Notes: a model not told the origin generated them from the letters alone. A stretch of 64,000 nucleotides of DNA from Corynebacterium occultum (GCF_009734425.1 NZ_CP046455.1:1364001-1428000), one strand, 5' to 3'. Positions 46,227-60,021 are shown, counted from the first letter of the stretch. A program made the numbers and translations.

Positions 46227-47532
46227 CATGGAGGAAAGCGGTGGCTCTGTGGGAAGTTCCCGGATGGCGGCCATCACCCTGGTCGCAGGTCAGGTCCTGG
46301 CTGCGGCCGCCGCGTTCCTGGTCAACCTGCTCGCTGCCAGGGTGCTGGATCCGGCACCTCGTGGTGATCTGGCTTTTGCGCTGCAGCTCTCCTACTTTTT
46401 CTCGGTATTGGCGGTAATGGGTCTGGAGCGGCCCTATATGGCTACCCGGGCAGGTTCCTTCAATTCGGAGTACCGCAGTTTCGCCCGCATGGTGCTGCCC
46501 GGAACGATCGCGGTTATTCCCTTGATTTTCCTGGTCACCGCGGTTTCTCCTTTTAGTTTCAGCTGGTTATGGCTGGGGGCTGCGGTTCTCACCGCTTATG
46601 TGGTGCTGAATTCCCTGACCCTGGCGGTTCGGGTTGCCTACGTCAGCAGCCGGAATTGGAAACAGTTCGCCCTGAACGCGATTGCCGCTCAGCTGATCAT
46701 TGTTCTCGGGGCGGGTGTCCTGACTTTCCTCGAGGTGCGGGATCCCATCCTGTGGATGGGCATCTATGCCCTGTCCGGGCTCCCTGCGCTGTTCCTGCTC
46801 TGGATGGCATGGCGGACCGGCCCGGTGATTAATTCCCCCACACTCATTGAGCAGAAACTGCTCCGCCGGCGGGGTTGGATCCTGTTGCCCTCCACCTTCA
46901 GCAATATGGCGATGCTCCGGGCTGACCGCCTGCTCCTGCCGGTATTGAGCTCATCGGCGCAGCTGGGACTGTACGTGACCGTTGCGACGGTCATGGAGAT
47001 GGCGACCTGGCCGGTGCAGCAGTGGGTGGATGCCTCCCTACGGCAGTGGGCCCAAAGCCCCGGAATGCCCACGAAATTCATCCGACACCTGATGTTTCGT
47101 TCCTTCCTGTTGTTGACTCTGCTCTCTGCCCTGCTCGGAGTGGCGGCCTGGGTGATGGTCGAGACCTTCCTCCCGGACTCTTACCAGGCGGCGAAGGCAG
47201 TGATCCTGCCCTTGGCCGTTGCCTCAGTCATCTACGGGATGACCCGGGTGCAGGAGGGAATCCTCATCGCCTTCGGTGCGGAGGCCAGGGTCGCCGTGAT
47301 CGAGATTGTCGGCGCACTGGTCGCCATCGCCGCCTATGTCCTTCTCATCCCGGCCTTCGGCATGCTCGGCGCCGCCTATGGCTCCATCCTCGGTTACCTG
47401 GCCTGCGCCATCACCGCCTGGGTGTTGATCACCGGGCTCAAGCGCCCCACCCCAGAAGAACAACCGTCTCAAGAATCCGCACCCCTGCCAAGGACTTCCC
47501 TGGCCAGTGACCCCCTTAAAGAAAGAAAGTGA
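46216..47532 (+). CDS. Wzx/MurJ-like lipid-linked oligosaccharide flippase
   Basis: The product of about 438 residues has 12 or so hydrophobic segments and the opening typical of polysaccharide exporters (MAAITLVAGQVLAAAAAFLVNLLAARVL, GDLAFALQLS). It belongs to the MOP flippase superfamily and should flip undecaprenyl-linked glycan across the membrane. I chose GTG 46216, which has GGAGG 9 nt upstream and overlaps the preceding gene; ATG 46228 is possible but lacks a ribosome site. The tail is hydrophilic. Its stop overlaps the glycosyltransferase start. Confidence 0.87.
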   Translation: MPSDMEESGGSVGSSRMAAITLVAGQVLAAAAAFLVNLLAARVLDPAPRGDLAFALQLSYFFSVLAVMGLERPYMATRAGSFNSEYRSFARMVLPGTIAVIPLIFLVTAVSPFSFSWLWLGAAVLTAYVVLNSLTLAVRVAYVSSRNWKQFALNAIAAQLIIVLGAGVLTFLEVRDPILWMGIYALSGLPALFLLWMAWRTGPVINSPTLIEQKLLRRRGWILLPSTFSNMAMLRADRLLLPVLSSSAQLGLYVTVATVMEMATWPVQQWVDASLRQWAQSPGMPTKFIRHLMFRSFLLLTLLSALLGVAAWVMVETFLPDSYQAAKAVILPLAVASVIYGMTRVQEGILIAFGAEARVAVIEIVGALVAIAAYVLLIPAFGMLGAAYGSILGYLACAITAWVLITGLKRPTPEEQPSQESAPLPRTSLASDPLKERK

Positions 47533-48737
47533 AGAAAACCATGCGTAACACCGACATCCTGATCATCGCCCATTTCACCGACCCCTCCCGGGGCTCCAAC
47601 AACCGTTTCCGTGAACTGGCACATGTCCTCAGCCGACGTGGTGCCGCTGTTGAACTGGTCACCTCATCTTTCGATCACCAGAGTAAAACCCAGCGGGATC
47701 TAGAGTCGGAGGAGACGACACCATTCAGCATCACCCATATCCAGGAACCGACCTACTCCGCGAATATCTCGCTGGGGCGGATCCGCAGTCACGTGGTGAT
47801 GGCCCGCAACCTCGCCGAATACCTGGACACCCGGGCAACCCCCGATGTCATCTACTGCGCCATGCCCTCTGATGCGGTGGCCTCCGTCGCCAATGAGTAT
47901 GCCGAACGCCGGGGAGTGCGTCTGATCCTTGATGTTCAGGACCTCTGGCCGGAAGCCTTCGAAATGGTCCTCAAGCCCAGACCGCTGGCCCGGTGGGCAC
48001 TGACCCCCTTAAGAATCCGCGCCAATCAGATCTACCGGAAAGCCGACGGGGTGGTCACCGTTTCCGACACCTATTCCGATCGGGTGAGAGAAGCCCGGGG
48101 CGGGAAGGTCTCCACCACCTACCTGGGAACCAACCTAAAAGCCTTCGACACTTTTGCCGCGTCCCCCCGCAGCGAGGAAAAGTCTGAGCATCCTGAGGCG
48201 CCGATCCGACTGGCCTATGTCGGCACCCTGGGACACAGCTACGACCTCCCGGTGGTCTTCGACGCCATCCGGAATCTGACCCGGGAGAAGCAAAACGTAG
48301 AACTGCACGTGATGGGAAGCGGACCCCTGGAAGAAAAATGGCGGGCAGACACCAAGGACCTGTCGAAAGAAGTGATCTTCCACGGTTTATTGGCATACCC
48401 GGAGATGGTGTCCCTGCTGAACTCCTGCGATATCGCCCTGAACCCGATCATGCCAGGCGCCGCGCAGAGCATCGTGAACAAGGTCTGTGACTACGCCGCC
48501 GCCGGTCTGCCAGTGGTCAGCACCCAGGAATGTGAAGAGTACCGCCACCTGCTGCAGGAATTCCAGGCAGGCATCAGTTGCCCCCCGAATCCCGGAGCCG
48601 TGGCCACCGCACTCAAGCAACTGATCGCCGACCCTGAACTCCGCCAGAACATGGGTGAGGGTTCCCGCCGTCTGGCAGAGCGCCACTTCGATCGGGAGGT
48701 GACTTATGAACGTCTCGCGGATCTCGTCCTCAGTTAA
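47529..48737 (+). CDS. Family GT4 glycosyltransferase
   Basis: This 402-residue GT-B enzyme has an N-terminal acceptor domain (ILIIAHFTDPSRGSNNRFRELAHVL), DVQDLWPEAF (a GT4 hallmark), a central hinge, and a nucleotide-sugar domain with LAYVGTLGHSYDLPVVFDAI and VNKVCDYAAAGLPVVST. It probably adds a sugar to the PGT-loaded lipid. It is the only canonical glycosyltransferase seen in the cluster, which implies a short unit or help from genes elsewhere. GTG 47529 overlaps the flippase stop; ATG 47541 is an alternative. It ends overlapping a small ORF at 48706. Confidence 0.92.
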   Translation: MKKTMRNTDILIIAHFTDPSRGSNNRFRELAHVLSRRGAAVELVTSSFDHQSKTQRDLESEETTPFSITHIQEPTYSANISLGRIRSHVVMARNLAEYLDTRATPDVIYCAMPSDAVASVANEYAERRGVRLILDVQDLWPEAFEMVLKPRPLARWALTPLRIRANQIYRKADGVVTVSDTYSDRVREARGGKVSTTYLGTNLKAFDTFAASPRSEEKSEHPEAPIRLAYVGTLGHSYDLPVVFDAIRNLTREKQNVELHVMGSGPLEEKWRADTKDLSKEVIFHGLLAYPEMVSLLNSCDIALNPIMPGAAQSIVNKVCDYAAAGLPVVSTQECEEYRHLLQEFQAGISCPPNPGAVATALKQLIADPELRQNMGEGSRRLAERHFDREVTYERLADLVLS

Positions 48738-48885
48738 GTTCCCCGCCGATGTCTCCCGCGCCGGGAAGAACCGCGACCCCCTGGAACATGCCAGGGAAGC
48801 CCGATCTGCCTTATCCGGTGATGAGCTCTCTTCCCGGGCGCAGCGAACTCTTCCCGAATCTGAAGAAAGGTACGTCCTCTCATGA
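48706..48885 (+). CDS. Unrecognised 59-residue coupled ORF
   Basis: ATG 48706 lies inside the end of the glycosyltransferase gene and has a very strong ribosome site (GGGAGGTGA, 48694-48702). The frame runs 59 codons and its TGA overlaps the next gene's ATG as ATGA. Start, spacing and overlap all fit a real coupled gene in this operon. The product is hydrophilic and charged (MNVSRISSSVKFPADVSRAG ... TLPESEERYVLS), with no signal peptide or membrane helix. No family is recognised. It could be a small partner of the aminotransferase or simply a translation relay. Confidence 0.55.
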   Translation: MNVSRISSSVKFPADVSRAGKNRDPLEHAREARSALSGDELSSRAQRTLPESEERYVLS

Positions 48886-50048
48886 ACTCCCGAATTCTGC
48901 TCTCCCAGGCCACCGTCACTGAAACAGAGGAAAACGCCGTCCTCCGTGCTCTCCGCTCAGGTTGGGTCGCCCCCGTCGGACCCGAACTTGAGGCCTTTGA
49001 AAAGGAGATGGCTGAACGTACCGGTGTCAGCCATGCTTTAGCGCTTTCCTCTGGGACCGCGGCACTCCACCTCGCACTGCTCCGCATGGGAGTGGGCCCC
49101 GGTGACCGCATCCCGGTTCCCACCCTGACCTTTGTCGCAACCACCAACGCCATCGCTTATACGGGTGCCACCCCGGTGTTCGTCGACTGCCTGCCTGATG
49201 GAAATATCGACCCCGTTCTTCTCCTCCACAGCATCGACACCCTCCAGGCCGCAGGGCATCGGGTTCCCGTGGCCATCACCGTCGACCTGATGGGACGCTG
49301 CGCCAACTACCAGGAGATCGAGGCCCCGCTCCAGGAGCGGGGGGTTGAACTGCTTGCCGACGCCGCGGAATCTCTCGGTGCCACTCTCAATGGCAGGGCC
49401 GCCGGTTCTTTCGGCAAGGCTGCGGCCATCTCCTTCAACGGAAACAAAATCATGACCACCTCCGGTGGTGGCATGTTGCTCAGCAATGATGCTGAACTGA
49501 TCGACACCGCCCGCTACCTTTCCACCCAGGCCCGCCAGCCTGCCCCCTGGTATCAGCACACCGAAATCGGTTATAACTACCGGCTCTCCAATATCCTTGC
49601 GGCGCTCGGCCGAGCTCAGCTTGGCAGACTTGATCAGCTGATTCAGCGACGCACCGAAATCCGGGACCGCTACGCCGAAGCTGGCGGGGAGCTGGGCTAC
49701 CGGCTCCTCGGGGATGTTCCGGAGACCGCCGAACACCGCGAGAACGCCTGGTTGAGCACCATCGTTCTCGATGAAGCCAGCCCAGTGACCCCGAGCGAGG
49801 TGATCAAGGCCCTGGAACAGGAGAATATCGAGGCACGTCATATCTGGAAACCCATGCACCTGCAGCCCCTGCATGCGGGTTCCCTGGGTTTCCTCAACGG
49901 TGTCTCAGAGGATCTTTTCGCCCGTTCCGTCACCCTGCCCAGCGGTGCTGGTCTCAGTGAGAGTGATATCGAGCGGGTGATTGATTCCCTGCGGCGGCTC
50001 CTGACCGGGGGTCGACGCCGACAGGTTGCGGCCGTCAGAGTCGGGTAG
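48882..50048 (+). CDS. DegT/DnrJ-type sugar aminotransferase (PglE-like)
   Basis: This 388-residue fold-type I PLP enzyme of the DegT/DnrJ/EryC1/StrS family has the PLP lysine Lys189 in SFNGNKIMTTSGGGML, the form typical of bacillosamine-pathway aminotransferases. It also has ALALSSGTAALHLAL and DAAESLGATLNG. It should transfer an amino group from glutamate to the 4-keto sugar made by the CapD-like dehydratase. GAAAGG precedes ATG 48882, which overlaps the 59-codon ORF. It is the last clear biosynthetic gene of the cluster. Confidence 0.92.
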   Translation: MNSRILLSQATVTETEENAVLRALRSGWVAPVGPELEAFEKEMAERTGVSHALALSSGTAALHLALLRMGVGPGDRIPVPTLTFVATTNAIAYTGATPVFVDCLPDGNIDPVLLLHSIDTLQAAGHRVPVAITVDLMGRCANYQEIEAPLQERGVELLADAAESLGATLNGRAAGSFGKAAAISFNGNKIMTTSGGGMLLSNDAELIDTARYLSTQARQPAPWYQHTEIGYNYRLSNILAALGRAQLGRLDQLIQRRTEIRDRYAEAGGELGYRLLGDVPETAEHRENAWLSTIVLDEASPVTPSEVIKALEQENIEARHIWKPMHLQPLHAGSLGFLNGVSEDLFARSVTLPSGAGLSESDIERVIDSLRRLLTGGRRRQVAAVRVG

Positions 50049-50153
50049 GGTTCGGATGTCGGGCATACAGTTCCTGCGCAGGTGATACTGCTGCGGGGTC
50101 AAGGGATCCCGCAGGAAAATAGGTCACGGAATTGGTGGGGGAGCGTGGGATCA

Positions 50154-50708
50154 GTGAAAGTTCCTGCTCTGAAACGGTTGCTGCTGGGTTGTCTGGTCAT
50201 GCTGCTGCTTCTGGGTTGCATGATGGCCTGGTACCTCTTTCCCGGCCAGTCACGCCCGGTTCGGGTGGATGTGGTGGTGGTGCTGGCGGGAGTTGATGAT
50301 GGCCGTCACGCGCTGGGTGCGGAGCTGGTCAAGGCCGGTGTGGCAGAGAACCTGGTGATTTCCAATCCTGCGGGCACCGAGGACGTGGTGGGCAGTTCCT
50401 ACTGCCGTGGTAAGCGGGCCCCTGTCGAGGCGGCGGGGACTTGGTGCATGAATCCGGACCCCGTGACCACCATCGGGGAAGCCCTGACCTTCGGCCAGTT
50501 GGCCGCTGAGCAAGGGTGGTCATCGGTGGCGGTGGTGACCAACCGTCCCCATACCCGCCGGGTGCGGATGATGTTCCGGGAGTGTACTGACCTTGATTCT
50601 GAGGTGATCCATATCAAGGGAGTGGATTGGGCTGCTTTTCCCACTCAGATGATTCATGAGATCGGTGGCCACCTGAAGTACCGGTTATTTGACTCCTGTG
50701 TCTCCTAG
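50154..50708 (+). CDS. DUF218 (YdcF/ElyC/SanA-type) membrane protein
   Basis: This protein of about 184 residues has one N-terminal membrane helix (LLLGCLVMLLLLGCMMAWYLF) and a DUF218 domain: VDVVVVLAGVDDGRHALG, TIGEALTFGQLAAEQGWSSVAVVTNRPHTRRVRMMF. Members such as ElyC and SanA affect envelope polysaccharide or lipid-carrier metabolism; none is fully characterised. I chose GTG 50154 since the membrane helix follows at once and GGGAG is upstream. It lies after the aminotransferase on the same strand and may belong to the glycan operon. Confidence 0.82.
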   Translation: MKVPALKRLLLGCLVMLLLLGCMMAWYLFPGQSRPVRVDVVVVLAGVDDGRHALGAELVKAGVAENLVISNPAGTEDVVGSSYCRGKRAPVEAAGTWCMNPDPVTTIGEALTFGQLAAEQGWSSVAVVTNRPHTRRVRMMFRECTDLDSEVIHIKGVDWAAFPTQMIHEIGGHLKYRLFDSCVS

Positions 50709-50785
50709 GGTGGTGGGGCATTGCTCCGTATATCTCGTCTGGGTGAGTGAGGGGCAGGCCCACTGTGGCTTAAGCGATAATTTGC

Positions 50786-50821
50786 TGCATACTTTCCATT
50801 GGAGTGCATAATTGCTATAGT
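50786..50821 (+). promoter_or_regulatory. argC promoter with candidate ARG boxes
   Basis: The -10 element TATAGT (50816-50821) lies 7 nt before the argC ATG, so the operon mRNA is probably leaderless. TGCATA occurs at 50786 and 50805; the second is part of the palindrome GCATAATTGC (50806-50815) touching the -10. This is where an ArgR hexamer could block RNA polymerase. ArgR binding is inferred from position and from argR being in the operon. Confidence 0.5.
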
Positions 50822-50828
50822 CGGGTGC

Positions 50829-51872
50829 ATGACAATCAAGGTTGCAGTTGCCGGTGCCTCGGGCTACGCGGGCGGGGAGATCCTGCGCCTGCTCCTGAGC
50901 CACCCGGCCCATGAATCCGGGGAGCTCCAGATCGGAGCCCTCACCGCCAATTCCACCGCCGGTAAGCTGCTCGGGGAACTGATGCCCCATCTGCCGCAGC
51001 TGGCCGATCGCGTCGTGGAGGAAACCAGTCCGGAGACCCTCGCCGGACATGATGTCGTATTCCTGGCCCTGCCGCATGGCCACTCCGCCGAGATTGGCCG
51101 CCAGCTGGGGGAGGAGGTCCTGGTCATCGACTGTGCCGCCGACTTCCGTCTCACCGACGAAGCCGCCTGGGGCCACTACTACGGTGGCGAGTACGCCGGT
51201 TCCTGGCCCTATGGCATCCCCGAGATGCCCGGCCACCGTGAGCAGATCCAGGGTTCCAAGCGGGTCGCCGTGCCGGGTTGTTTCCCCACCGGTGCCACCT
51301 TGGCACTGCTGCCGGCCGTGGCCGAGAAGCTGGTTCAGCCGGATGTCACCATCACCTCCATCACCGGTGCTTCCGGTGCCGGCAAGAAGGCTTCGGTGCC
51401 GCTGCTCGGCTCCGAGGTCATGGGCTCGCTCAAGGCCTACGGCACCGCCGGTACGCATCGCCACACCCCGGAGATCTCCCAGAATCTCAGCGAGTTCAGC
51501 GAGGAGAAGGTCACCGTCAGTTTCACCCCGGTGCTGGCACCCCTGCCACGTGGCATCCTCACCACTGCCACCGCAGCCCTGCAGGAGGGTGTCACCGAGG
51601 AACAGGCCCGCACCACCTACGAGGAGTTCTATCAGGATGAGCCCTTCGTCTATGTGCTCCCCGCCGGTCAGCAGCCCCAGACCCAGAATGTGCTCGGCTC
51701 CAATATGTGCCACATCCAGGTCGAGGTGGATCCCTTCTCCCACAAGCTGCTGGTGACCTCCGCGATCGACAACCTCACCAAGGGCACCGGTGGCGCCGCG
51801 GTCCAGTGCATGAACATCGCCCTGGGCCTGCCGGAGACCGCAGGTCTGCCGCGCGCCGCAGTCGCCCCCTGA
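50829..51872 (+). CDS. argC: N-acetyl-gamma-glutamyl-phosphate reductase
   Basis: ArgC reduces N-acetylglutamyl phosphate to the semialdehyde with NADPH, the third step of arginine synthesis. The 347-residue product has the Rossmann start [19 protein letters not shown], the catalytic Cys in VPGCFPTGA and HRHTPEI. ATG 50829 is set by the leaderless-type -10 box. It is the first gene of argCJBDFRGH. Confidence 0.97.
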   Translation: MTIKVAVAGASGYAGGEILRLLLSHPAHESGELQIGALTANSTAGKLLGELMPHLPQLADRVVEETSPETLAGHDVVFLALPHGHSAEIGRQLGEEVLVIDCAADFRLTDEAAWGHYYGGEYAGSWPYGIPEMPGHREQIQGSKRVAVPGCFPTGATLALLPAVAEKLVQPDVTITSITGASGAGKKASVPLLGSEVMGSLKAYGTAGTHRHTPEISQNLSEFSEEKVTVSFTPVLAPLPRGILTTATAALQEGVTEEQARTTYEEFYQDEPFVYVLPAGQQPQTQNVLGSNMCHIQVEVDPFSHKLLVTSAIDNLTKGTGGAAVQCMNIALGLPETAGLPRAAVAP

Positions 51873-51916
51873 GTAAAGGTCCCTTTCCGCCACCTTCCCG
51901 AAGAAAGACACAGCAT

Positions 51917-53080
51917 ATGAGCAGTATCGGCATCACCGCCCCGGCCGGCTTCCGGGCCGCCGCGATCACCGCAGGCATCAAGGCCTCCGGCAATCCGGAC
52001 ATGGCCCTGGTGGTCAATGACGGCCCCGAGAATGTCGCGGTGGGGGTGTTCACCCGCAACCGGGTTGTCGCCTCCCCGGTCAAGATCACCCGCGCCGCCC
52101 TGCAGCAGGGACAGAGCCTCAAGGCGGTGCTCTACAATGCCGGCAATGCCAATGCCTGTAACGGCACCCAGGGTGATGAGGACGCGAAGGAACTGGTGAC
52201 ACACCTGGCCGGGAAGCTGGGTGTGGAGGCCCACGAGATCGGCATCTGCTCCACCGGCCTGATCGGTGAACTGCTACCCATGGACATCATGCGCACCGGC
52301 GTGGACACCCTCCCGAACCGCCTCGGCGATAACGGCAGGGCCGCCGCCGAATCCATCATGACCACCGACACCGTCGCCAAGGAGACCGTGGTCAACCGTG
52401 AAGGCTGGGTCATCGGCGGCATGGGCAAGGGCGTGGGCATGATGGCCCCCTCCTTGGCCACGATGCTGGTCTGCCTGACCACCGACGCCAAGGTCAGCGC
52501 CGAGATGGCGGACACCGCACTGCGGGCCGCCACCGCGCTGACCTTCGACACCCTCGACATCGACGGTTCCACCTCCACCAATGACACTGTGTTGCTGCTG
52601 GCCTCCGGGGCCTCCGGTGTGGAGCCCACCCAGGAGGAGCTCAACGCCGCGGTCAAGGAAGCCTGCGTCGACCTGGCAGCCCAGCTGCAGGCAGATGCCG
52701 AGGGCGTGACCAAGCGGGTGAGCATCACCGTCACCGGCACCGCCGACAATGAGCAGGCGCTCAATGCCGCCCGCACCGTCGGCCGGGACAACCTCTTCAA
52801 GTGCGCCATGTTCGGTTCCGACCCGAACTGGGGCCGCGTCCTCGCCGCGGTCGGCATGGCTGATGCCGAGATGGACCCGGAACGCATTTCCGTCCACTTC
52901 AATGAGCAGCCGGTCTGCCTCGACTCCACCGGAGCTCCCGGTGCCCGTGACGTCGACCTCAGTGGTGCCGATATCGCGGTCCGCATCGACCTGGGAACCT
53001 CCGGTGAGGGCACCGCAACGGTGCGCACCACGGATCTCTCCCACGCCTATGTAGAGATCAACTCCGCCTACAGCACCTAG
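51917..53080 (+). CDS. argJ: Ornithine acetyltransferase/amino-acid acetyltransferase
   Basis: ArgJ moves the acetyl group from N-acetylornithine to glutamate, recycling acetyl in the cyclic arginine route; bifunctional forms also use acetyl-CoA. The 387-residue precursor self-cleaves between Ala181 and Thr182 in the motif APSLATMLV to give alpha and beta chains with Thr182 as nucleophile. [18 protein letters not shown] opens the protein. GAAGAAAGA precedes ATG 51917. Whether it is mono- or bifunctional is not visible. Confidence 0.96.
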   Translation: MSSIGITAPAGFRAAAITAGIKASGNPDMALVVNDGPENVAVGVFTRNRVVASPVKITRAALQQGQSLKAVLYNAGNANACNGTQGDEDAKELVTHLAGKLGVEAHEIGICSTGLIGELLPMDIMRTGVDTLPNRLGDNGRAAAESIMTTDTVAKETVVNREGWVIGGMGKGVGMMAPSLATMLVCLTTDAKVSAEMADTALRAATALTFDTLDIDGSTSTNDTVLLLASGASGVEPTQEELNAAVKEACVDLAAQLQADAEGVTKRVSITVTGTADNEQALNAARTVGRDNLFKCAMFGSDPNWGRVLAAVGMADAEMDPERISVHFNEQPVCLDSTGAPGARDVDLSGADIAVRIDLGTSGEGTATVRTTDLSHAYVEINSAYST

Positions 53081-53137
53081 GAACCTCTCCCGGCATTCCC
53101 GCTCAACCCCGAACCCCCACAACCCAAGGATTCCCTC

Positions 53138-54078
53138 ATGGATGACTCACTCAAGCAGCTGAAACCGGAGGTCAAGGCAGCCATCCTGGCCGAGGCCCTG
53201 CCCTGGCTCCAGCACTTCCGGGACCGCATCGTCGTGGTCAAGTACGGCGGCAATGCGATGGTCGACGAGAAGCTCAAGGCAGCCTTCGCCGCTGACATGG
53301 TCTTCCTGCGCACCGTCGGGGCCAAGCCCGTCGTCGTGCACGGCGGCGGCCCGCAGATTTCCGACATGCTGCGCCGAGTGGGTCTGGAAGGGGAGTTCAA
53401 GGGTGGCTTCCGCGTCACCACCCCGGAGGTCATGGAGATCGTCCGGATGGTGCTCTTCGGACAGGTCGGCCGGGACCTCGTCGGCCTGATCAACTCTCAC
53501 GGCCCCTACGCCGTGGGCACCTCCGGCGAGGACGCCAACCTTTTCACCGCCACCAAGCGCTATGTCGATGTGGATGGCGTGCCCACCGACATCGGGCTGG
53601 TCGGCGATATCGTCGACGTCAACCCGGATGCGGTCATGGACATCATCGAGGCAGGCCGCATCCCGGTGGTCTCCACCATCGCTCCCGGTGAGGACGGCAA
53701 TGTCTACAACATCAACGCCGACACCGCCGCCGGGGCCCTGGCCGCTGCCCTCAAGGCGGAGCGTCTGCTGGTGCTGACCAATGTCGCCGGGCTCTACACC
53801 GACTGGCCGAACCAGGATTCCCTGGTCTCCAAGATCACCGCCAGTCAGTTGGAAAACCTGCTGCCGGCCCTGGATTCCGGCATGATCCCCAAGATGGAGT
53901 CCTGCCTCCGGGCGGTTCAGGCAGGAGTCGCCGCTTCCCATGTCATCGACGGTCGGATCGCCCACTCGGTGCTGCTGGAACTGCTGACCATGGGAGGTAT
54001 CGGCACCATGGTGCTGCCCGACAACTATGACCGCAATGACTACCCCGAAGGCACCGTGCTGCGAAAGGACGATGGAAA

Positions 54079-54082
<4 letters not shown>
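53138..54082 (+). CDS. argB: Acetylglutamate kinase
   Basis: This 314-residue amino-acid kinase phosphorylates N-acetylglutamate, usually the feedback-controlled step of the pathway. It has [15 protein letters not shown] (ATP-binding Lys), [14 protein letters not shown] and the [15 protein letters not shown] block. The N-terminal helix before the kinase core (residues about 1-25) is the arginine-sensing extension seen in feedback-inhibited enzymes, so arginine inhibition is likely. The stop overlaps the argD start (ATGA). Confidence 0.97.
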
Positions 54083-56275
<2,193 letters not shown>

Positions 56276-56303
56276 AGTGCCGCAGACAGAGGAAAGGAAT
56301 ACT

Positions 56304-56816
56304 TTGCCCCCCATGAGCGGTGATAAGAACCACGGTGCCACTGCACAGGTCACCCGCACCGCGCGGCAGGCCCGCATCCTCTCCGTCCTGGAGAAGACCC
56401 GGGTCTACTCCCAGGTACAGCTCTCGGAGCTGTTGCTGGATGAGGGAATCGACATCACCCAGGCCACCCTCTCCCGGGACCTGGATGAGCTGGGTGCGAA
56501 GAAGATCCGTCCCGAGGACGGGGGCCGGGCCTTCTATGCGGTCGGCCCCGTCGAGCAGGCCCTGGCGGAGCAGTTGAGTGGGCCCCGGGAGAAGCTCCGC
56601 CGCATGCTCGACGACCTGGTGGTCTCGGTGGATCACTCCGGGAGCATCGCGGTGCTGCGAACCCCACCGGGGGCCGCACAATACCTGGCCAGCTTCATCG
56701 ACCGGGTCGGAATGAACGAGATCGTCGGCTGTATCGCCGGCGATGACACCATCTTCGTCCTGGCCCGTCACCCGATGACCGGCCGGGAGCTGGGGGAACT
56801 GCTCAGCAAACGCTAG
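56304..56816 (+). CDS. argR: Arginine repressor ArgR
   Basis: ArgR is the arginine-sensing hexameric repressor, here encoded inside the operon it should control. The protein of about 170 residues has the N-terminal winged helix ([24 protein letters not shown]), and the C-terminal arginine-binding and oligomer domain ([33 protein letters not shown] with the GDDT motif). GGAAAGGAA fits TTG 56304 better than ATG 56313, only 3 codons later; either may be used. Confidence 0.94.
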   Translation: MPPMSGDKNHGATAQVTRTARQARILSVLEKTRVYSQVQLSELLLDEGIDITQATLSRDLDELGAKKIRPEDGGRAFYAVGPVEQALAEQLSGPREKLRRMLDDLVVSVDHSGSIAVLRTPPGAAQYLASFIDRVGMNEIVGCIAGDDTIFVLARHPMTGRELGELLSKR

Positions 56817-56894
56817 GCCCCCGCTAGACTGAAACATTGAACAAGACTGGGATTCCCGCTGCCGTGGAATCACCACACCTGATAGGAGACCTAC

Positions 56895-58094
56895 ATGACC
56901 AACCGCATCGTGCTCGCATACTCCGGCGGCCTCGACACCACCGTCGCCATCCCGTACCTGAAGAAGATGATCGAGGGCGAAGTTATCGCCGTCTCCCTGG
57001 ACCTGGGCCAGGGTGGCGAGGACATGGAGTCCGTGCGCCAGCGCGCCATCGATGCCGGCGCCGCCGAGTCCATCGTCATTGACGCCAAGGATGAGTTCGC
57101 CGAGGAGTACTGCCTGCCGACCATCAAGGCCAACGGCATGTACATGAAGCAGTACCCCCTGGTCTCCGCCATCTCCCGGCCGCTGATCGTCAAGCACCTC
57201 GTGGAGGCCGGCAAGCAGTTCGGCGGCACCCACGTCGCCCACGGCTGCACCGGCAAGGGCAATGACCAGGTCCGCTTCGAGGTCGGTTTCATGGACACCG
57301 ACCCGGACCTGAAGATCATCGCCCCGGCACGTGACTTCGCCTGGACCCGGGACAAGGCCATCGCCTTCGCTGAGGAGAACAACGTTCCGATCGAGCAGTC
57401 CGTCAAGTCCCCCTTCTCCATCGACCAGAACGTCTGGGGCCGCGCCATCGAGACCGGTTACCTCGAGGACCTGTGGAACGCCCCGACCAAGGACATCTAC
57501 GCCTACACCGAGGATCCGGCCCTGGGCAACGCCCCCGATGAGCTGATCATCTCCTTCGAGGCCGGTAAGCCGGTCGCCATCGACGGCCGTCCCGTCACCG
57601 TCCTGCAGGCCATCGAGGAGCTCAACCGTCGCGCCGGCGCCCAGGGTGTGGGCCGCCTGGACATGGTCGAGGACCGCCTGGTGGGCATCAAGTCCCGCGA
57701 GATCTACGAGGCACCGGGTGCGCTGACCCTGATCAAGGCCCACGAGGCCCTGGAGGATGTCACCATCGAGCGTGAGCTGGCGCGCTACAAGCGCGGCATC
57801 GACGCCCGCTGGTCCGAGGAGGTCTACGACGGTCTGTGGTTCGGCCCGCTGAAGCGCTCCCTGGATGCCTTCATCGACTCCACCCAGGAGCATGTCACCG
57901 GTGATATCCGCCTGGTGCTGCACGCCGGTGCGATCACCGTCAACGGACGTCGTTCCAGCCACTCCCTCTACGACTTCAACCTGGCCACCTACGACACCGG
58001 TGACACCTTCGACCAGACCCTGGCCAAGGGCTTCGTCGAACTGCACGGGCTGTCCTCCAAGATCGCCAACAAGCGCGACCGCGACGCCAACTAA
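56895..58094 (+). CDS. argG: Argininosuccinate synthase
   Basis: This 399-residue ATP pyrophosphatase-type ligase joins citrulline and aspartate. The P-loop-like AYSGGLDTT is near the N terminus, [13 protein letters not shown] follows, and the C-terminal multimerisation region ends KLRDRDAN-like (NKRDRDAN). A -10-like TAGACT near 56825 upstream, with AGGAGA before ATG 56895, suggests an extra promoter inside the operon. High-expression codon use is evident. Confidence 0.97.
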   Translation: MTNRIVLAYSGGLDTTVAIPYLKKMIEGEVIAVSLDLGQGGEDMESVRQRAIDAGAAESIVIDAKDEFAEEYCLPTIKANGMYMKQYPLVSAISRPLIVKHLVEAGKQFGGTHVAHGCTGKGNDQVRFEVGFMDTDPDLKIIAPARDFAWTRDKAIAFAEENNVPIEQSVKSPFSIDQNVWGRAIETGYLEDLWNAPTKDIYAYTEDPALGNAPDELIISFEAGKPVAIDGRPVTVLQAIEELNRRAGAQGVGRLDMVEDRLVGIKSREIYEAPGALTLIKAHEALEDVTIERELARYKRGIDARWSEEVYDGLWFGPLKRSLDAFIDSTQEHVTGDIRLVLHAGAITVNGRRSSHSLYDFNLATYDTGDTFDQTLAKGFVELHGLSSKIANKRDRDAN

Positions 58095-59564
<1,470 letters not shown>

Positions 59565-59582
59565 TCAGAACTGAAGCATGAG

Positions 59583-59621
59583 AACCGGGGGTGGCGAGCA
59601 CGATCCACCCCCGGTTTTCTC
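59583..59621 (+). terminator. terminator after argH
   Basis: A perfect 12-bp stem (AACCGGGGGTGG pairing with CCACCCCCGGTT), 10-nt loop, then a T-rich end. Confidence 0.88.
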
Positions 59622-59840
59622 CTGTTGCGGGGCTCTCAGTCCTGGTCTTCCCCTCTTCGGCTCCGGCCGACCATTGATTCGCTGAAGCTGCCACACAGTG
59701 AAAGCGAGGAAATCCGCACCGCCATCGGGGAGAACAATGTCCGCGCCCTGGCGAACCACCGTGACATGCTCCGCCTGACTTCCTGGCCGGGACAGGGTCT
59801 CGATCAGCCGGGTTCCGGCCGCCAGGTAAGATGAGCCACC

Positions 59841-60017
59841 ATGAGTCTTGATCCGAAATTGCTGGATGTCCTCGCCTGTCCCAAGGACAAGGGCCCGCTG
59901 GAGTATCTGGAAGATGAGCAGGTCCTGGTGAATAAGCGACTGAAGCTCGCCTATCGCATCGACGATGGGATCCCGGTGCTGCTCATCGACGAAGCCACCC
60001 CCTGGCCCAAGCCCTAA
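59841..60017 (+). CDS. Trm112-family small protein (UPF0434/YcaR-like)
   Basis: This 58-residue protein starts [20 protein letters not shown], has the central [16 protein letters not shown] and ends DEATPWPKP, the pattern of bacterial Trm112-like proteins. In other lineages Trm112 activates RNA and protein methyltransferases; bacterial members are little known. Only one Cys (Cys13) of the usual zinc-site pair is present, as in many actinobacterial versions. TAAGAT 8 nt before ATG 59841 supports a leaderless start. It lies 94 bp upstream of tyrS. Confidence 0.85.
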   Translation: MSLDPKLLDVLACPKDKGPLEYLEDEQVLVNKRLKLAYRIDDGIPVLLIDEATPWPKP

Positions 60018-60021
60018 GCGC

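Noticed and set aside
59625-59834. 69-codon plus-strand frame between argH and the Trm112 gene
   Set aside because: No ribosome site and no family; only the second half looks mildly protein-like. It ends in the -10 box of the next gene. Not strong enough to annotate.
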